From: Caulobacter zeae
Lineage (GTDB): Bacteria; Pseudomonadota; Alphaproteobacteria; Caulobacterales; Caulobacteraceae
Direction: 5' to 3'
Assembly (NCBI RefSeq): GCF_002858925.1
Contig: NZ_PJRS01000038.1
Span: 1 to 64,000 of the forward strand
Length of the DNA stretch: 64,000 nucleotides
Below the pieces are notes generated by a model. The model did no database searches, was not told the origin of the DNA, and saw only the letters and a list, made by a program, of their open reading frames with translations. Shown here in pieces: positions 51,612 to 60,356 of the stretch. Position 1 is the first letter of the stretch. Each line of letters begins with the position of its first letter. The position numbers were made by a program, and so were the translations under genes.

Positions 51612-54600
51612 ATGCCCTCCATCACCACCTGGACCCGCATCGAACCGGTCGGCCGCGACCCCAACATGACCAGCGGCCTGAACGCCGCCGTGCATGATCC
51701 GCTGTGGCTGCTGGCGCGCCAGTGGCAGTTCGGCGAATTCCTGGGGACCGACGCCGGTTCGCCCGCCCTGGCCCGTTTCGAGGCGGACTGCGGCCGGCTG
51801 GACCGGTTCCTGCCCAGCTACGATCCCGATCGCGTTCCGACCACCTTCTCCAAGTTCGGCCTGACCGACTTCGACCTGGAATACTGGACCGGCGCGGCCT
51901 GGGGGCCGATCCCCGGCGGACAGGTTCGAGGCAACAACAAGGTTCATGTCCGAGCCCGGTTCTCGCCGATCCGCACCGATCGCGTGCGGGTGGTCGTGCG
52001 AGGCGCGCTGGAGCAGTTCAGCCGCGTCGTCGAACTGGAGGCGATGCAGGCGATCGCCCAGCCCTCCGACCGCGACGTCACCTGGGTGGGCGACACGGCG
52101 CCGGCGGGCGCTGTTCCGCGCGGCGACGGCTGGACCTGGACCATGGACCCCGCCGCGCCGGCCGGCGGCGGCAAGGTCCACAGCACCCCCAACGCCGACG
52201 GCGTCAAGCAGCACTACTTCGAGGATTGCTCCGATCACCTGCCGATCCACGAGGGCGAGAGCCTGTTCGTGCACGTGTGGCTCGATCCGAAGAACCCGCC
52301 CAAGCAGATCATGCTGCAAGGGTTCGACGGGACCTGGGACCATCGCGCCTACTGGGGGGAGAACCTCATCGGCTGGGGCGTCGAGGGCCAGGTCAGCCGC
52401 CGGCGGATGGGCGACCTGCCCAAGCCCGGAACCTGGACCCGCCTGGAGGTCCCCGCCAAGCTGATCGGGCTGGAAGGTCGCACCCTCCGGGGCATGGCCT
52501 TCACCCAGTTCGGCGGTCTTTCGACCTGGGGTTCGGCGGGCAAGACCCGTGCGTTCCCGCCGGGCCCAGGCCTGTTCGCGGAGTATTTCCCGAGCGTCGA
52601 CCTCACGGGGACGCCAGTGAGACGGATCGATCCCACCGTGGACTTCGCCTGGGGAACGGCCAGCCCGCATCCGTCCATACCCGCCGACAAGTTCTCGGCC
52701 CGGTGGACGGGCGAGATCACGCCCCGGTTCTCCGAACCGTGCACCTTCCATGTCACCGGCGACGACGGGGTGCGCCTCTGGATCGACGACAAGATGATCG
52801 TCAACGCCTGGATGGACCAGGCGGCGACGGAATACAGCGGTACCGTCACCCTGCAGGCCGGGCGCAAGTACGCCATACGGCTGGAATACTACGACACCGT
52901 CAGCGTCGCGGCCTGCCGGCTGATGTGGTCGAGCCCGCGCCAACCCAAGCAGGTCGTTCCGCAAAGCCAACTCTATCCGCCATCGTCCTATGCGGCGGCC
53001 TCCAGTAACGTCGCGTTGGCCGCCAACGGCGGACGCGTGTTCGCCTCATCGACCCACAGCGCGGCCTATCCTGTCACCGGCGCCAACAACGGCGACCGGA
53101 CCGGCGCGGCCTGGGCCCAGGGCGGGGGCTGGAACGACGCCACGGCGGGCAGCTTTCCCGACTGGTTGCAGGTCAGCTTCAGCGGCGAGAAGCTGATCGA
53201 GGAGATCGGCGTCGTCACCCTGCAGAACGGCGCCCCCATCGAGCCGGTCCCCTATTGGCTGGGCGCGGAGCAGCCGCTGGACGGGGTTCGCACGCCGCTC
53301 GAGGCGCTGGTCGAACGCGAGAGGGCTCAAGCCGAAGACGACCTCCGGGCAGCCGCGGAAAGCGGCCTTCATTTCCTGCGGATTCTCTCCAGCCGCGGCC
53401 TCGGGAAATACGGCCTCGCCGTGAAGACGGCCTATCCCCTGGAGGAAGGCGCCGCCGGCCCCCGCAGGGACGCCGCCGGTCGCCGTTTCGCGCGCCTGAT
53501 GGCGGGCCGGGCCCCGGACGGACGCAAGCTGCGCGCCGCGCTGAAGCTGTCGGCCCCCGCCCTTCCCTCCGCGCTGGCGGTGAGCGCCGACGACGACGCC
53601 GCCGTGCGCGCAGCGGTTCAGACCTGGCTGGCCTGGCAAGGCGGCCTGGCCGAAACCGAAGCCGGCGCCGCGCCCGCATGGCGGCCAGAGCGGATGGAGT
53701 ACGCCTTCGCCGTCTCGGCGGCCACGCCCGCCGGCCGAGTGGACCTGGCTGCCCGCGACTATCCCGGCGGCGCCCTGGACTGGCATGCGTTCGACGCCCG
53801 GCTGCAACCCGGCGCGGGCGGCGGCGCGACCGTGGTCGCCGAGGCTGTGCCCGCGCCGGTGAGCTATCGCGGCATGCCCGCTCCACGCTACTGGCAGTTC
53901 GAGGACGGCCAAGTAGACTGGGGCCAGGTCAAGGCCGGCGAGACCGACCTGGCCATGCTCGCCCTGCTGGAATTCGCCCTGGTCGGCAGCGACGACTGGT
54001 TCGTCATGCCCGTCGACCTGGATGCAGGCGCGGTCTGCGCTCCCAAGGCGCTGAAGGTCGTCGACACCTTCGGCGTGACCACCCAGATCCGCCACCATAC
54101 GGCGTTGGACGGCCCGACGGCCGGCTGGAACCTGTTCGGCCTAACGCCCCAGCAGGCGACCGGGGCGGCGGCGCCCCTGTTCTTCCTGGCGCCGACACTC
54201 CTGTCGCCGATGGAGAGCGCGCCCGTCGAGGAAGTGCTGTTCCTGCGCGACGAGATGGCCAACATGGCCTGGGCGGTGGAGCGCGTCGTCCAAAGCGACA
54301 TCGGTCGACGCGTGGACCGCTACGAAGCCTATCGGCAGAGCCGTCCGCAAGGCGCCGCGCCCGCCCGGCTGGACGCCGGCGCCGCTTCGGCGCTGGTCTA
54401 CAAGGTGGGGTCCGAACCGCCGGACTACTGGATCCCGATGACCCCCGCGCAGGTGGCGCCCAGGTCGTACCGCCTCCGCCGCGGCGCCCTGCCGGGCGTC
54501 GACGGAAAGGCGACGCCGCCGCTTGGCCTCATGCTCGAGCCGAACCGCCGGCTGGACATCCACGAGGAGGAGATTCCCCGCGCCGGGGCTCGCGTCACAC

Positions 54601-54728
54601 GCAGCTGGCAATTCGCCCGCGGTCTCGACGGGGCTCCCTACCTGTGGATGGGCAGGCGAAAGCAGCCAGGGCGCGGCGAAGGCTCCAGCGGCCTGCGCTT
54701 CGACATCGCCGACCGCGCCAAGGCCTGA
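51612..54728 (+). CDS. Uncharacterised protein carrying a PA14 / split F5/8C cassette
   Basis: A 1038-residue protein. The host part covers residues 1-75 (DPLWLLARQWQFGEFLGTDAG) and about 548-1038 (TPLEALVERERAQAEDDLR in part; FLRDEMANMAWAVERVVQSD). It belongs to no family I can name. Between them lies an inserted cassette. Residues 76-148 are the second half of an F5/8C (discoidin-like) domain (FDLEYWTGAAWGPIPGGQV, NNKV, FSRVVELEA). Residues 149-313 form a beta-sandwich-like module with WDHRAYWGENLIGWG. Residues 318-456 are a PA14 domain (LFAEYF, FHVTGDDGVRLWIDD). Residues 462-546 are the first half of F5/8C (NVALAANGG, GGGWNDATAGSFPDWLQV). F5/8C and PA14 usually bind carbohydrate. Last gene of the operon, 23 bases after the preceding stop. 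Confidence 0.8.
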   Translation: MPSITTWTRIEPVGRDPNMTSGLNAAVHDPLWLLARQWQFGEFLGTDAGSPALARFEADCGRLDRFLPSYDPDRVPTTFSKFGLTDFDLEYWTGAAWGPIPGGQVRGNNKVHVRARFSPIRTDRVRVVVRGALEQFSRVVELEAMQAIAQPSDRDVTWVGDTAPAGAVPRGDGWTWTMDPAAPAGGGKVHSTPNADGVKQHYFEDCSDHLPIHEGESLFVHVWLDPKNPPKQIMLQGFDGTWDHRAYWGENLIGWGVEGQVSRRRMGDLPKPGTWTRLEVPAKLIGLEGRTLRGMAFTQFGGLSTWGSAGKTRAFPPGPGLFAEYFPSVDLTGTPVRRIDPTVDFAWGTASPHPSIPADKFSARWTGEITPRFSEPCTFHVTGDDGVRLWIDDKMIVNAWMDQAATEYSGTVTLQAGRKYAIRLEYYDTVSVAACRLMWSSPRQPKQVVPQSQLYPPSSYAAASSNVALAANGGRVFASSTHSAAYPVTGANNGDRTGAAWAQGGGWNDATAGSFPDWLQVSFSGEKLIEEIGVVTLQNGAPIEPVPYWLGAEQPLDGVRTPLEALVERERAQAEDDLRAAAESGLHFLRILSSRGLGKYGLAVKTAYPLEEGAAGPRRDAAGRRFARLMAGRAPDGRKLRAALKLSAPALPSALAVSADDDAAVRAAVQTWLAWQGGLAETEAGAAPAWRPERMEYAFAVSAATPAGRVDLAARDYPGGALDWHAFDARLQPGAGGGATVVAEAVPAPVSYRGMPAPRYWQFEDGQVDWGQVKAGETDLAMLALLEFALVGSDDWFVMPVDLDAGAVCAPKALKVVDTFGVTTQIRHHTALDGPTAGWNLFGLTPQQATGAAAPLFFLAPTLLSPMESAPVEEVLFLRDEMANMAWAVERVVQSDIGRRVDRYEAYRQSRPQGAAPARLDAGAASALVYKVGSEPPDYWIPMTPAQVAPRSYRLRRGALPGVDGKATPPLGLMLEPNRRLDIHEEEIPRAGARVTRSWQFARGLDGAPYLWMGRRKQPGRGEGSSGLRFDIADRAKA
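51837..53249 (+). other. Inserted carbohydrate-binding cassette with circularly permuted F5/8C domain
   Basis: This coding segment holds, in order, the C-terminal half of an F5/8C domain, a 165-residue module, a PA14 domain and the N-terminal half of an F5/8C domain. The two halves together make one complete domain in swapped order, with the other modules joining its natural ends. It interrupts a protein whose flanking sequence reads as one continuous family. Confidence 0.65.
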
Positions 54729-54775
54729 AGCCCGGTGGTCTCCACCAGGCTCGACAATCGTCTCACCGAGGCAGG

Positions 54776-54795
54776 CCGGGCGGCGACCCGCCCGG
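54776..54795. terminator. Hairpin after the giant-protein operon
   Basis: An 8-bp perfect GC stem (CCGGGCGG and CCGCCCGG) with a four-base loop, in the 111-bp convergent gap between the operon and the leftward regulator gene. No T-run, but placed where a terminator is expected. Confidence 0.5.
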
Positions 54796-54839
54796 ATCCG
54801 ATCACCTGATCTTGCGCGCCGAGCAGCAACGCCATCGGG

Positions 54840-56291
54840 TCAATCGCCGGCATCCAGATGGCGGGCGTACCGCTGACGGACCCATTGCTCGTCGTCGCTG
54901 TCGGCGAGCTTGCGCAGGGCGTAGGCGCGCGTCGTGTCGAGCAGTCGGTAGGCGATGGCGCCGCCGGCCGGTTCGGCCGTGACCAGGGACTTGTCGACAA
55001 GGCTGGCCAGGGTCTCGATCGGGCTGTTCAGTTCACAGCCGGTTTCGGCGATACGGCACGCTGATCTCAGCGTAAAGGCGGCGGGAAACACCGACAGTCG
55101 TCGAAGGACCGCGCGTTCTTCCTCGGACAGCAGATTATAGCTCCAGTCGATCGCCGCCGTCATGGTCTGGTGGCGATCCGGCCAGGAGCGCAGCCCGCCA
55201 AGCTGCCGAAACCGCCCGTCGAGCAACCCCCGAAGCTCTCGAACCCCGAAGACGCTGGCGCTGTTGGCCGCCAGCTCGATCGCCAGGGCCAGACCGTCCA
55301 GGCGCTGGCAGATCTCGACCACGATCGGCGCGTCATCGTCCTCGACCTGGAAGGCCCGGTTCCGGGCGGCGGCGCGCTCGACGAAGAGTTGCGTGGCGGG
55401 AAACGCCAGAAGAGCCCTGGCCTGGAGGTTCGGCGCAATAGGCGGTGCGTCGAGCGGCGGCAGGCGATAGACTCGCTCCCCATTGATCCGCAGGGGCTCG
55501 CGGCTGGTGGCCAGGATCCGCATCCCAGGGGCCTCCGCAAGAAGCTGCTGCGCGCAGGACGCGACCGCCTCGATCAGGTGTTCGCAGTTGTCGAGAACCA
55601 GAAGCAGCCTGCGATCACGCAAGTAGTCCATCAGTTCTGCGCAGGCGTTCGGTCCGTGGCGCGGAAGGCCGACTGCCTTGGCGATCGCGCTAGGCACCTG
55701 CGCCGGATCATCGATGCTCGCCAGGTCGACGAACCATGCGCCGTCGGCGACCTGCCCCGCAAAACCTTCGGCGACCGCAACAGCCACGGTCGTCTTGCCC
55801 ATACCGCCGGCGCCGACGATCGACAGCAGGCGATCGACCTCCAACCCCTTCTGGATTTGGGCGATGTCCCCAGTGCGTCCGACAATACCGACGATCGCGG
55901 CCGGCAGGTTGCTCTGCCCGCCGGTGAAACGGCTTTCCACGGCGACGCGCGCCGACCGGCCCGCCCGGACCGGCGCGACGAAGCGATAGCCGCGGCCGAT
56001 CACCGTGGCGATGTATTGCAGGCTCCCCGCCTTCTCGCCGAGCGCGCGGCGCAGCGCGGCGATATTGACCTTCAGATTGGCCTCCTCGACCGCCAGGCCA
56101 GGCCACCCCCGCTCAAGCAGTTCACTCTTGGATAGGACGACACCGGGCTGTTCCACCAACGCCGTGAGGAGGTCGAACGCTCGGCCGCCGAGCGCTACCG
56201 GGATCTCGTCCTCGACGAGCATCTGTCGCTCGGGATTGAGTACGAAGGGACCGAAGGCGAACGACCTCGACTGGTCAAACTGGGTCGTCAT
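54840..56291 (-). CDS. Winged-helix / NB-ARC ATPase regulator, short C-terminus
   Basis: A 483-residue regulator. An OmpR-type winged helix covers residues 10-105 (FGPFVLNPERQMLVEDE, KSELLERGWPG, YIATVIGRGYRFVAPV). An NB-ARC-like STAND ATPase follows, with Walker A GAGGMGKTT at 160-168, Walker B RLLLVLDNCEH and a sensor-like ILATSREPL. A winged-helix-like segment follows (MTAAIDWSYNLLSEEERAVL). Relatives of this architecture usually continue for another 300-500 residues of TPR-like sensor repeats; this one stops at RYARHLDAGD. It may be truncated or a natural short form. It is divergent from the frameshifted TBDR gene and could control it through the dyads between them. Confidence 0.85.
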   Translation of the reverse strand: MTTQFDQSRSFAFGPFVLNPERQMLVEDEIPVALGGRAFDLLTALVEQPGVVLSKSELLERGWPGLAVEEANLKVNIAALRRALGEKAGSLQYIATVIGRGYRFVAPVRAGRSARVAVESRFTGGQSNLPAAIVGIVGRTGDIAQIQKGLEVDRLLSIVGAGGMGKTTVAVAVAEGFAGQVADGAWFVDLASIDDPAQVPSAIAKAVGLPRHGPNACAELMDYLRDRRLLLVLDNCEHLIEAVASCAQQLLAEAPGMRILATSREPLRINGERVYRLPPLDAPPIAPNLQARALLAFPATQLFVERAAARNRAFQVEDDDAPIVVEICQRLDGLALAIELAANSASVFGVRELRGLLDGRFRQLGGLRSWPDRHQTMTAAIDWSYNLLSEEERAVLRRLSVFPAAFTLRSACRIAETGCELNSPIETLASLVDKSLVTAEPAGGAIAYRLLDTTRAYALRKLADSDDEQWVRQRYARHLDAGD

Positions 56292-56510
56292 CAGAAGGCC
56301 TCCGCTCCAGGTTCAAGATGCCGCCGGGACTTCCGACAGCGTCGAGCTACGTCCGGCCTGCACGAAAGGTGATCAGGGCCGGCGCGCTGGCAGTCGGAGA
56401 CGCAGGGCGCCCGAAAACCCGTAAGAAGTGGGCGCTTTTTACCTCTCTTTACCAGGGCGACCCTGCCAAACGCGGTAGCTTACAGATGTGGGGACCTGAC
56501 GGGCCGTCCG

Positions 56511-56527
56511 CAGAGCTATCAGCTCTG
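56511..56527. promoter_or_regulatory. Inverted repeat CAGAGCT-ATC-AGCTCTG
   Basis: A perfect 7-bp dyad with a 3-base centre, about 80 bp upstream of the earliest TBDR start. A plausible operator for a dimeric regulator, for example the divergently encoded STAND protein. Confidence 0.4.
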
Positions 56528-56548
56528 ATATGGCAAGGCCTTGATATC
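56527..56548. promoter_or_regulatory. Dyad GATAT-gg-CAAGGCCTTG-ATATC
   Basis: A perfect 10-bp palindrome CAAGGCCTTG flanked by GATAT and ATATC arms (two extra bases on one side), directly adjoining the previous dyad. The two together form a compact block of symmetry. Confidence 0.4.
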
Positions 56549-56607
56549 TCGGAAGTACTTTGTCGCCTTCAGGAGCCTTTGTGGCTCGGCGACGCTGACC
56601 TTCGTCC

Positions 56608-59600
56608 GTGAACGGCGCCGGGGTGCGGTCGCCGGGATCCCCGAAAAGGTGGCGTTCTGGGGACGATGAATTGGGGCGACATGGACTCTCGATCTTGGCC
56701 TTCGCGACAGCGCTGGGCCTGGCGTCAACTGCGGACGCCCGGGGCCTGCTCGGCGGCGCAAGGATCGTCATCAAGGAAGGTCGCCTGGCCGACGCCCTGA
56801 GAGATCTTTCGGTTCGCACCGGTTCGGACCTGCTGTTTGCGCCAGACGTCGTGGGCGAACTTAGAAACAAGCGCATCGCCGGCGACCTTCAGGTCGAGCC
56901 GATCCTCTCGCGCCTGCTGGAAGGAACCGGCCTCAGCTATCGCCGGGTGGGAGACGGAACCTACATCGTCTATCGACCCGAGCGGGAACAGCCGACAGCG
57001 CTGCCCGAGGTCCTGGTCATCGGCAGGAAGGCCCAGAACGCCGACATCCGCCGAACGCAAAACGACATACAGGGCTATCGCGTGGCCACCTCGGCGGACA
57101 TCCGCAGCTCGCACGTCGACAATCTCGACCAGTTTCTCCGGTCCCGGCAATCCAACAACGCCGAGCGTTTCGGCCCGGCCAGCGATCCCCGGGAGGGATA
57201 CGCCAGCAACCGATCGGAGCTGAATTTCCATGGGTTGGGTCCAAACCAGACCCTGGTTCTGGTCGACGGGACCCGCATGCCCAGCACGCTTTCCCAATTC
57301 TTCGCCCTGGAACTCAATCAGCCTGACGTGAACGGCCTGCCCTTGCTGGCGATCGACCGCATCGAGACCCTGACGGGGACGGCCGGCGGGATCTACGGCC
57401 CAGGCGCCACCGGCGGCGTCGTCAATGTCATCCTCAAGCGCGACTATCGCGGCGCCGAGATCAGCACAGCCTATGGCCTCACGGATCGAGGCGACGGGCG
57501 CAGGCGACGGGTCGACGGCAGGATCGGATTTACCCCGGACGACGGCGCCACCGACATCATGATCAACGTCTCGCGCGCCGAGAGCGACGGACTGCGTTTC
57601 GGCGATCGCGACTTCGTCCAACGCGCCCGGCTGGCGGACATCGCGCAGAACCCCGCCGGCCTGCGTTACACCTTCGCCGATGGCGTCATCATCAGCAGCC
57701 TCTACGGCGAGAACCTGAAACTCAGCCCCGCCCTCGGCGGCGCCTCGCTCGGCTCGACGTTCACCTATCTGCCGCTTGGCGTCGGCGTGGGCGTGGGCGA
57801 CGGATCCATCATGCGGGCGAATGCGGGCAAGGTTCCGGACGCTCTGTCGCCTGACGGCAACGGCGTGCTTCGCAGCCTCACCAGCTCCACGACCGCAACT
57901 TCGCTGCTGTTCAACGCGCGCCATCGTTTCGGCCAGCATGTCGAAGCAGTCGTCGACTTCATCGGCTGGGAAAACGAAGGCCGCTCGGTCTCCGGGTTCA
58001 ACATCACCGGGTGGCAGACCGGATGGCCCGCGGTGATGAGGCGGCAGCCCGGACGGCCGGTGACGGATGCGTTCCCGTTCGCCCAGCCCGTCGAGCTCGT
58101 CTTCCCGTTCCCCGGCATGGAAGCGCATGCGCGCAATCGCATGCGCACGCTGCGGGCCTCCGCCAAGGTCATCTTCGATCTGCCCGCCTCGTGGCGGGGA
58201 GAAGCCAATTACAGCGTCGGCGAAACCCGCAACCGCTTCAGGGAGGAGGGTTTTGCCTTCGATCAGAATTTTCCCCTGTCGATGTTCCTGATGCAGCCGG
58301 GCGCCAACGGAGAACCTACGCCCGAGCCCCTTGGCTCCTGGGCCGATTTCGTCGCCACGATCCAGGCCTACAAGATCCCCCACACGGTGCTCTTCGAGCG
58401 GAAACTGCGGCTGGGCGACTTCGCGGTCAGGCTTGGCGGCCCGCTGCTACGGCGCGCGGCGGGCGACGTCGCGTTGTCGCTTTCCGCTGAACGACGCGTC
58501 GAGAAGGCCAGCCTCACCCCTTGGGACGAAAACGGCTCCTTCGATCACGACGACATCCCTTTACGGAGAGCTGCGCGCGCCGGTCCTGTCGCGCGCGTCG
58601 ACACGCCCCCTCCTGCGCGGGCTGGAGCTGCAAGTGGCCGCTCGCTACGACGCCAACCAGGCCGACATTCCGTCGACGGCCTTCCTGGGGCCGCGCAGCC
58701 AATACGACAAGGCCGGCACGGTCTACACCGCCGGCCTGCGCGTCTTCCCCCTGGACGCCCTGCTCCTGCGGGCCAGCATCGCCACCGGCGTGTCGCCTCC
58801 AAACCCGGAACAGATGTCGGAGGGCCGCACCACCCTGCCGGCCTATCAACTGACAGACCCTGCTCGTGGCGGACAACTGGTCGCACTGAACAATACGGTT
58901 GTTCTTCTTCAACGCGGATCGACGGCCCTCCGCCCGGAACGGGCGCAAACCATCGCGCTCGGCGTCGTCTACAACCCTGACGAAGGACCCGGGCCGCGCG
59001 TTTCGCTGGACTATACCCGGACGCGGAAACGAGGGGAGATCAGCAACGTCGGAGCCGCCTTCGTGGTGGCCAACGAGGCGCTGTATCCCGGCCGCATCGT
59101 GCGCGCCGCCTTGACGCCCGGCGATATCGCCGCCGGCTATTCGGCCGGCGCGATCACCCAGATCGACGCGACCTACATGAACATCGGGCGGACCAACGTC
59201 GACGCGCTCGACCTGCATCTGGACGAGGTTTTCCGGCTGAGGCGGGATGACACCCTTCGCCTCTTCGCCGCCGTGACCTGGACGCCGCGCCTGACCCGTC
59301 AGGTCGCGCCAGACAGGCCCGTGGTGGACTACGTCGCCACCAACGACGGACCGCTGGAATGGCGCGGAGCCGGCGGCGCGGTGTGGGAAAGTGGCGATCT
59401 CTCGCTGCGGTTGGACGCCCAGTATTACGGCTCATACGTCGCGGTCGAAGCGTCCTCGCTGAGCACGAGAAGCGTCGCCAACCTGTCGTCGCGTCGTGTC
59501 CCTGCGCAGGTCTACCTGGATGCGGAGGCGGCCTTGCGGCTGCGCCTGGCCAGATGGCGGCCCGATGTGCGGGACGTCGAGATCAGGTTCGGGATCCAGA

Positions 59601-59707
59601 ATGTTCTCGACCATGATCCGCCGGTCGCCCCGTCGGACTTCGGCTACAGCCTCTATGGCGACCCGCGCGGTCGCCGGTTCGAACTCAGCGCCACAGCCCG
59701 CTTCTGA
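56608..59707 (+). pseudogene. STN-type TonB-dependent receptor split by a frameshift
   Basis: The first frame codes a signal-like segment (LSILAFATALGLASTADA), an STN domain (IVIKEGRLADALRDLSVRTGSDLLF in part), the plug (IETLTGTAGGIYGPGATGG) and half a barrel up to WDENGSFDHDDI. Near 58555-58562 the barrel continues in the +1 frame (SLYGELRAPVL) to a proper ending (RRFELSATARF). One inserted base, or loss of two bases (for example CT from an ATCTCCC run), would explain it. Repaired length would be about 1032 residues. It may be a sequencing error, a phase-variable site or a true pseudogene. The start is uncertain: GTG at 56608 has a poor ribosome site, and TTG at 56671 is an alternative. Its sigma/fecR genes follow directly. 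Confidence 0.8.
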
Positions 59708-59771
59708 GGCGAGATTATTTTACGGGTTTTCGCAGGGCTTGCGTCACGGGTGGGATCAAGGGACGCCACCC

Positions 59772-60356
59772 ATGTTCGCCACACCCGACGGAGCCCTGGT
59801 TTTTGAAGATGATCGGGCTAGCGACACGCCAATGTCGGACGGGCATCCACAATCAAACTCGATCCATTTGGTCGCGCGGCAGTTTCGCGACGCCAGGGGC
59901 AAGCTCCTGGGCTGGATCCGGCGGCGCGTCCCCGACCCGAGCGAAGCCGAGGACCTCCTGCAGGACACTTTCCTGCGCGTCACCCAGCGCGAGGCGCCCG
60001 AGGGGGTCGTGCATTTCGAAGGCTACCTCTATCGCACAGCCGAGAGCGTCCTGGCCGATCGCTACAGGCGGCGCAGCGTTCGGCGCGCAGATGCGCATAT
60101 CGCCCTCGAACCCGAACTCCACCGCGCCGAAGACGCCGACGCCCTGCGCGCCTTGCTTGCCAGGGAGCGGCTTCGCGCCGTCTCGGCAAGCCTGATGACG
60201 CTCCCCGAACGAACCCGCGCGGTGTTCGTCCTGCGCCGCCTGGAGGGCCTGCGCTACGGCGAGATCGCCCTGCGCCTGAAGGTTTCGCTGAGCACCGTCG
60301 AGAAGGAGATGGCCCGCGCCCTCGACCACCTGATGCTGGAGGAGGACAAGGCATGA
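59772..60356 (+). CDS. ECF RNA polymerase sigma factor, FecI-like
   Basis: A 194-residue sigma factor. Region 2 is at about residues 30-105 (LVARQFRDARGKLLGWIRRR, SEAEDLLQDTFLRVTQ, RTAESVLADRYRRR); region 4 at about 140-190 (LPERTRAVFVLRRLEGLRYGEIALRL in parts). The start at MFATPDGALV is chosen; a second ATG 20 codons later (MSDGHPQSNS) is equally possible. It follows the TBDR by 64 bp and overlaps fecR by ATGA, so receptor, sigma and FecR form one signalling set, here in the order receptor-sigma-FecR. Confidence 0.9.
   Translation: MFATPDGALVFEDDRASDTPMSDGHPQSNSIHLVARQFRDARGKLLGWIRRRVPDPSEAEDLLQDTFLRVTQREAPEGVVHFEGYLYRTAESVLADRYRRRSVRRADAHIALEPELHRAEDADALRALLARERLRAVSASLMTLPERTRAVFVLRRLEGLRYGEIALRLKVSLSTVEKEMARALDHLMLEEDKA

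Larger units (their letters stand above)
56292..56607. other. 316-bp divergent intergenic region with dyads
   Basis: No gene seen. The part nearest the TBDR gene (about 56440-56560) is more AT-rich than its surroundings and carries two inverted repeats. It presumably holds the promoters of both the STAND regulator and the TBDR. I found no clear ECF-type GGAAC-N16/17-GTC motif. Confidence 0.5.

Noticed and set aside
36938..54728. The island as a contractile injection system, type VI secretion system or prophage
   Set aside because: No sheath, tube, baseplate, spike, AAA ATPase, terminase, capsid or integrase was recognised among the five proteins.
58555..58563. CCCTTTA slippery-type heptamer at the TBDR frameshift
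   Set aside because: In the reading frame it could allow -1 slippage, but the downstream barrel lies in the +1 frame, so slippage here would give the wrong frame. Treated as an indel instead.
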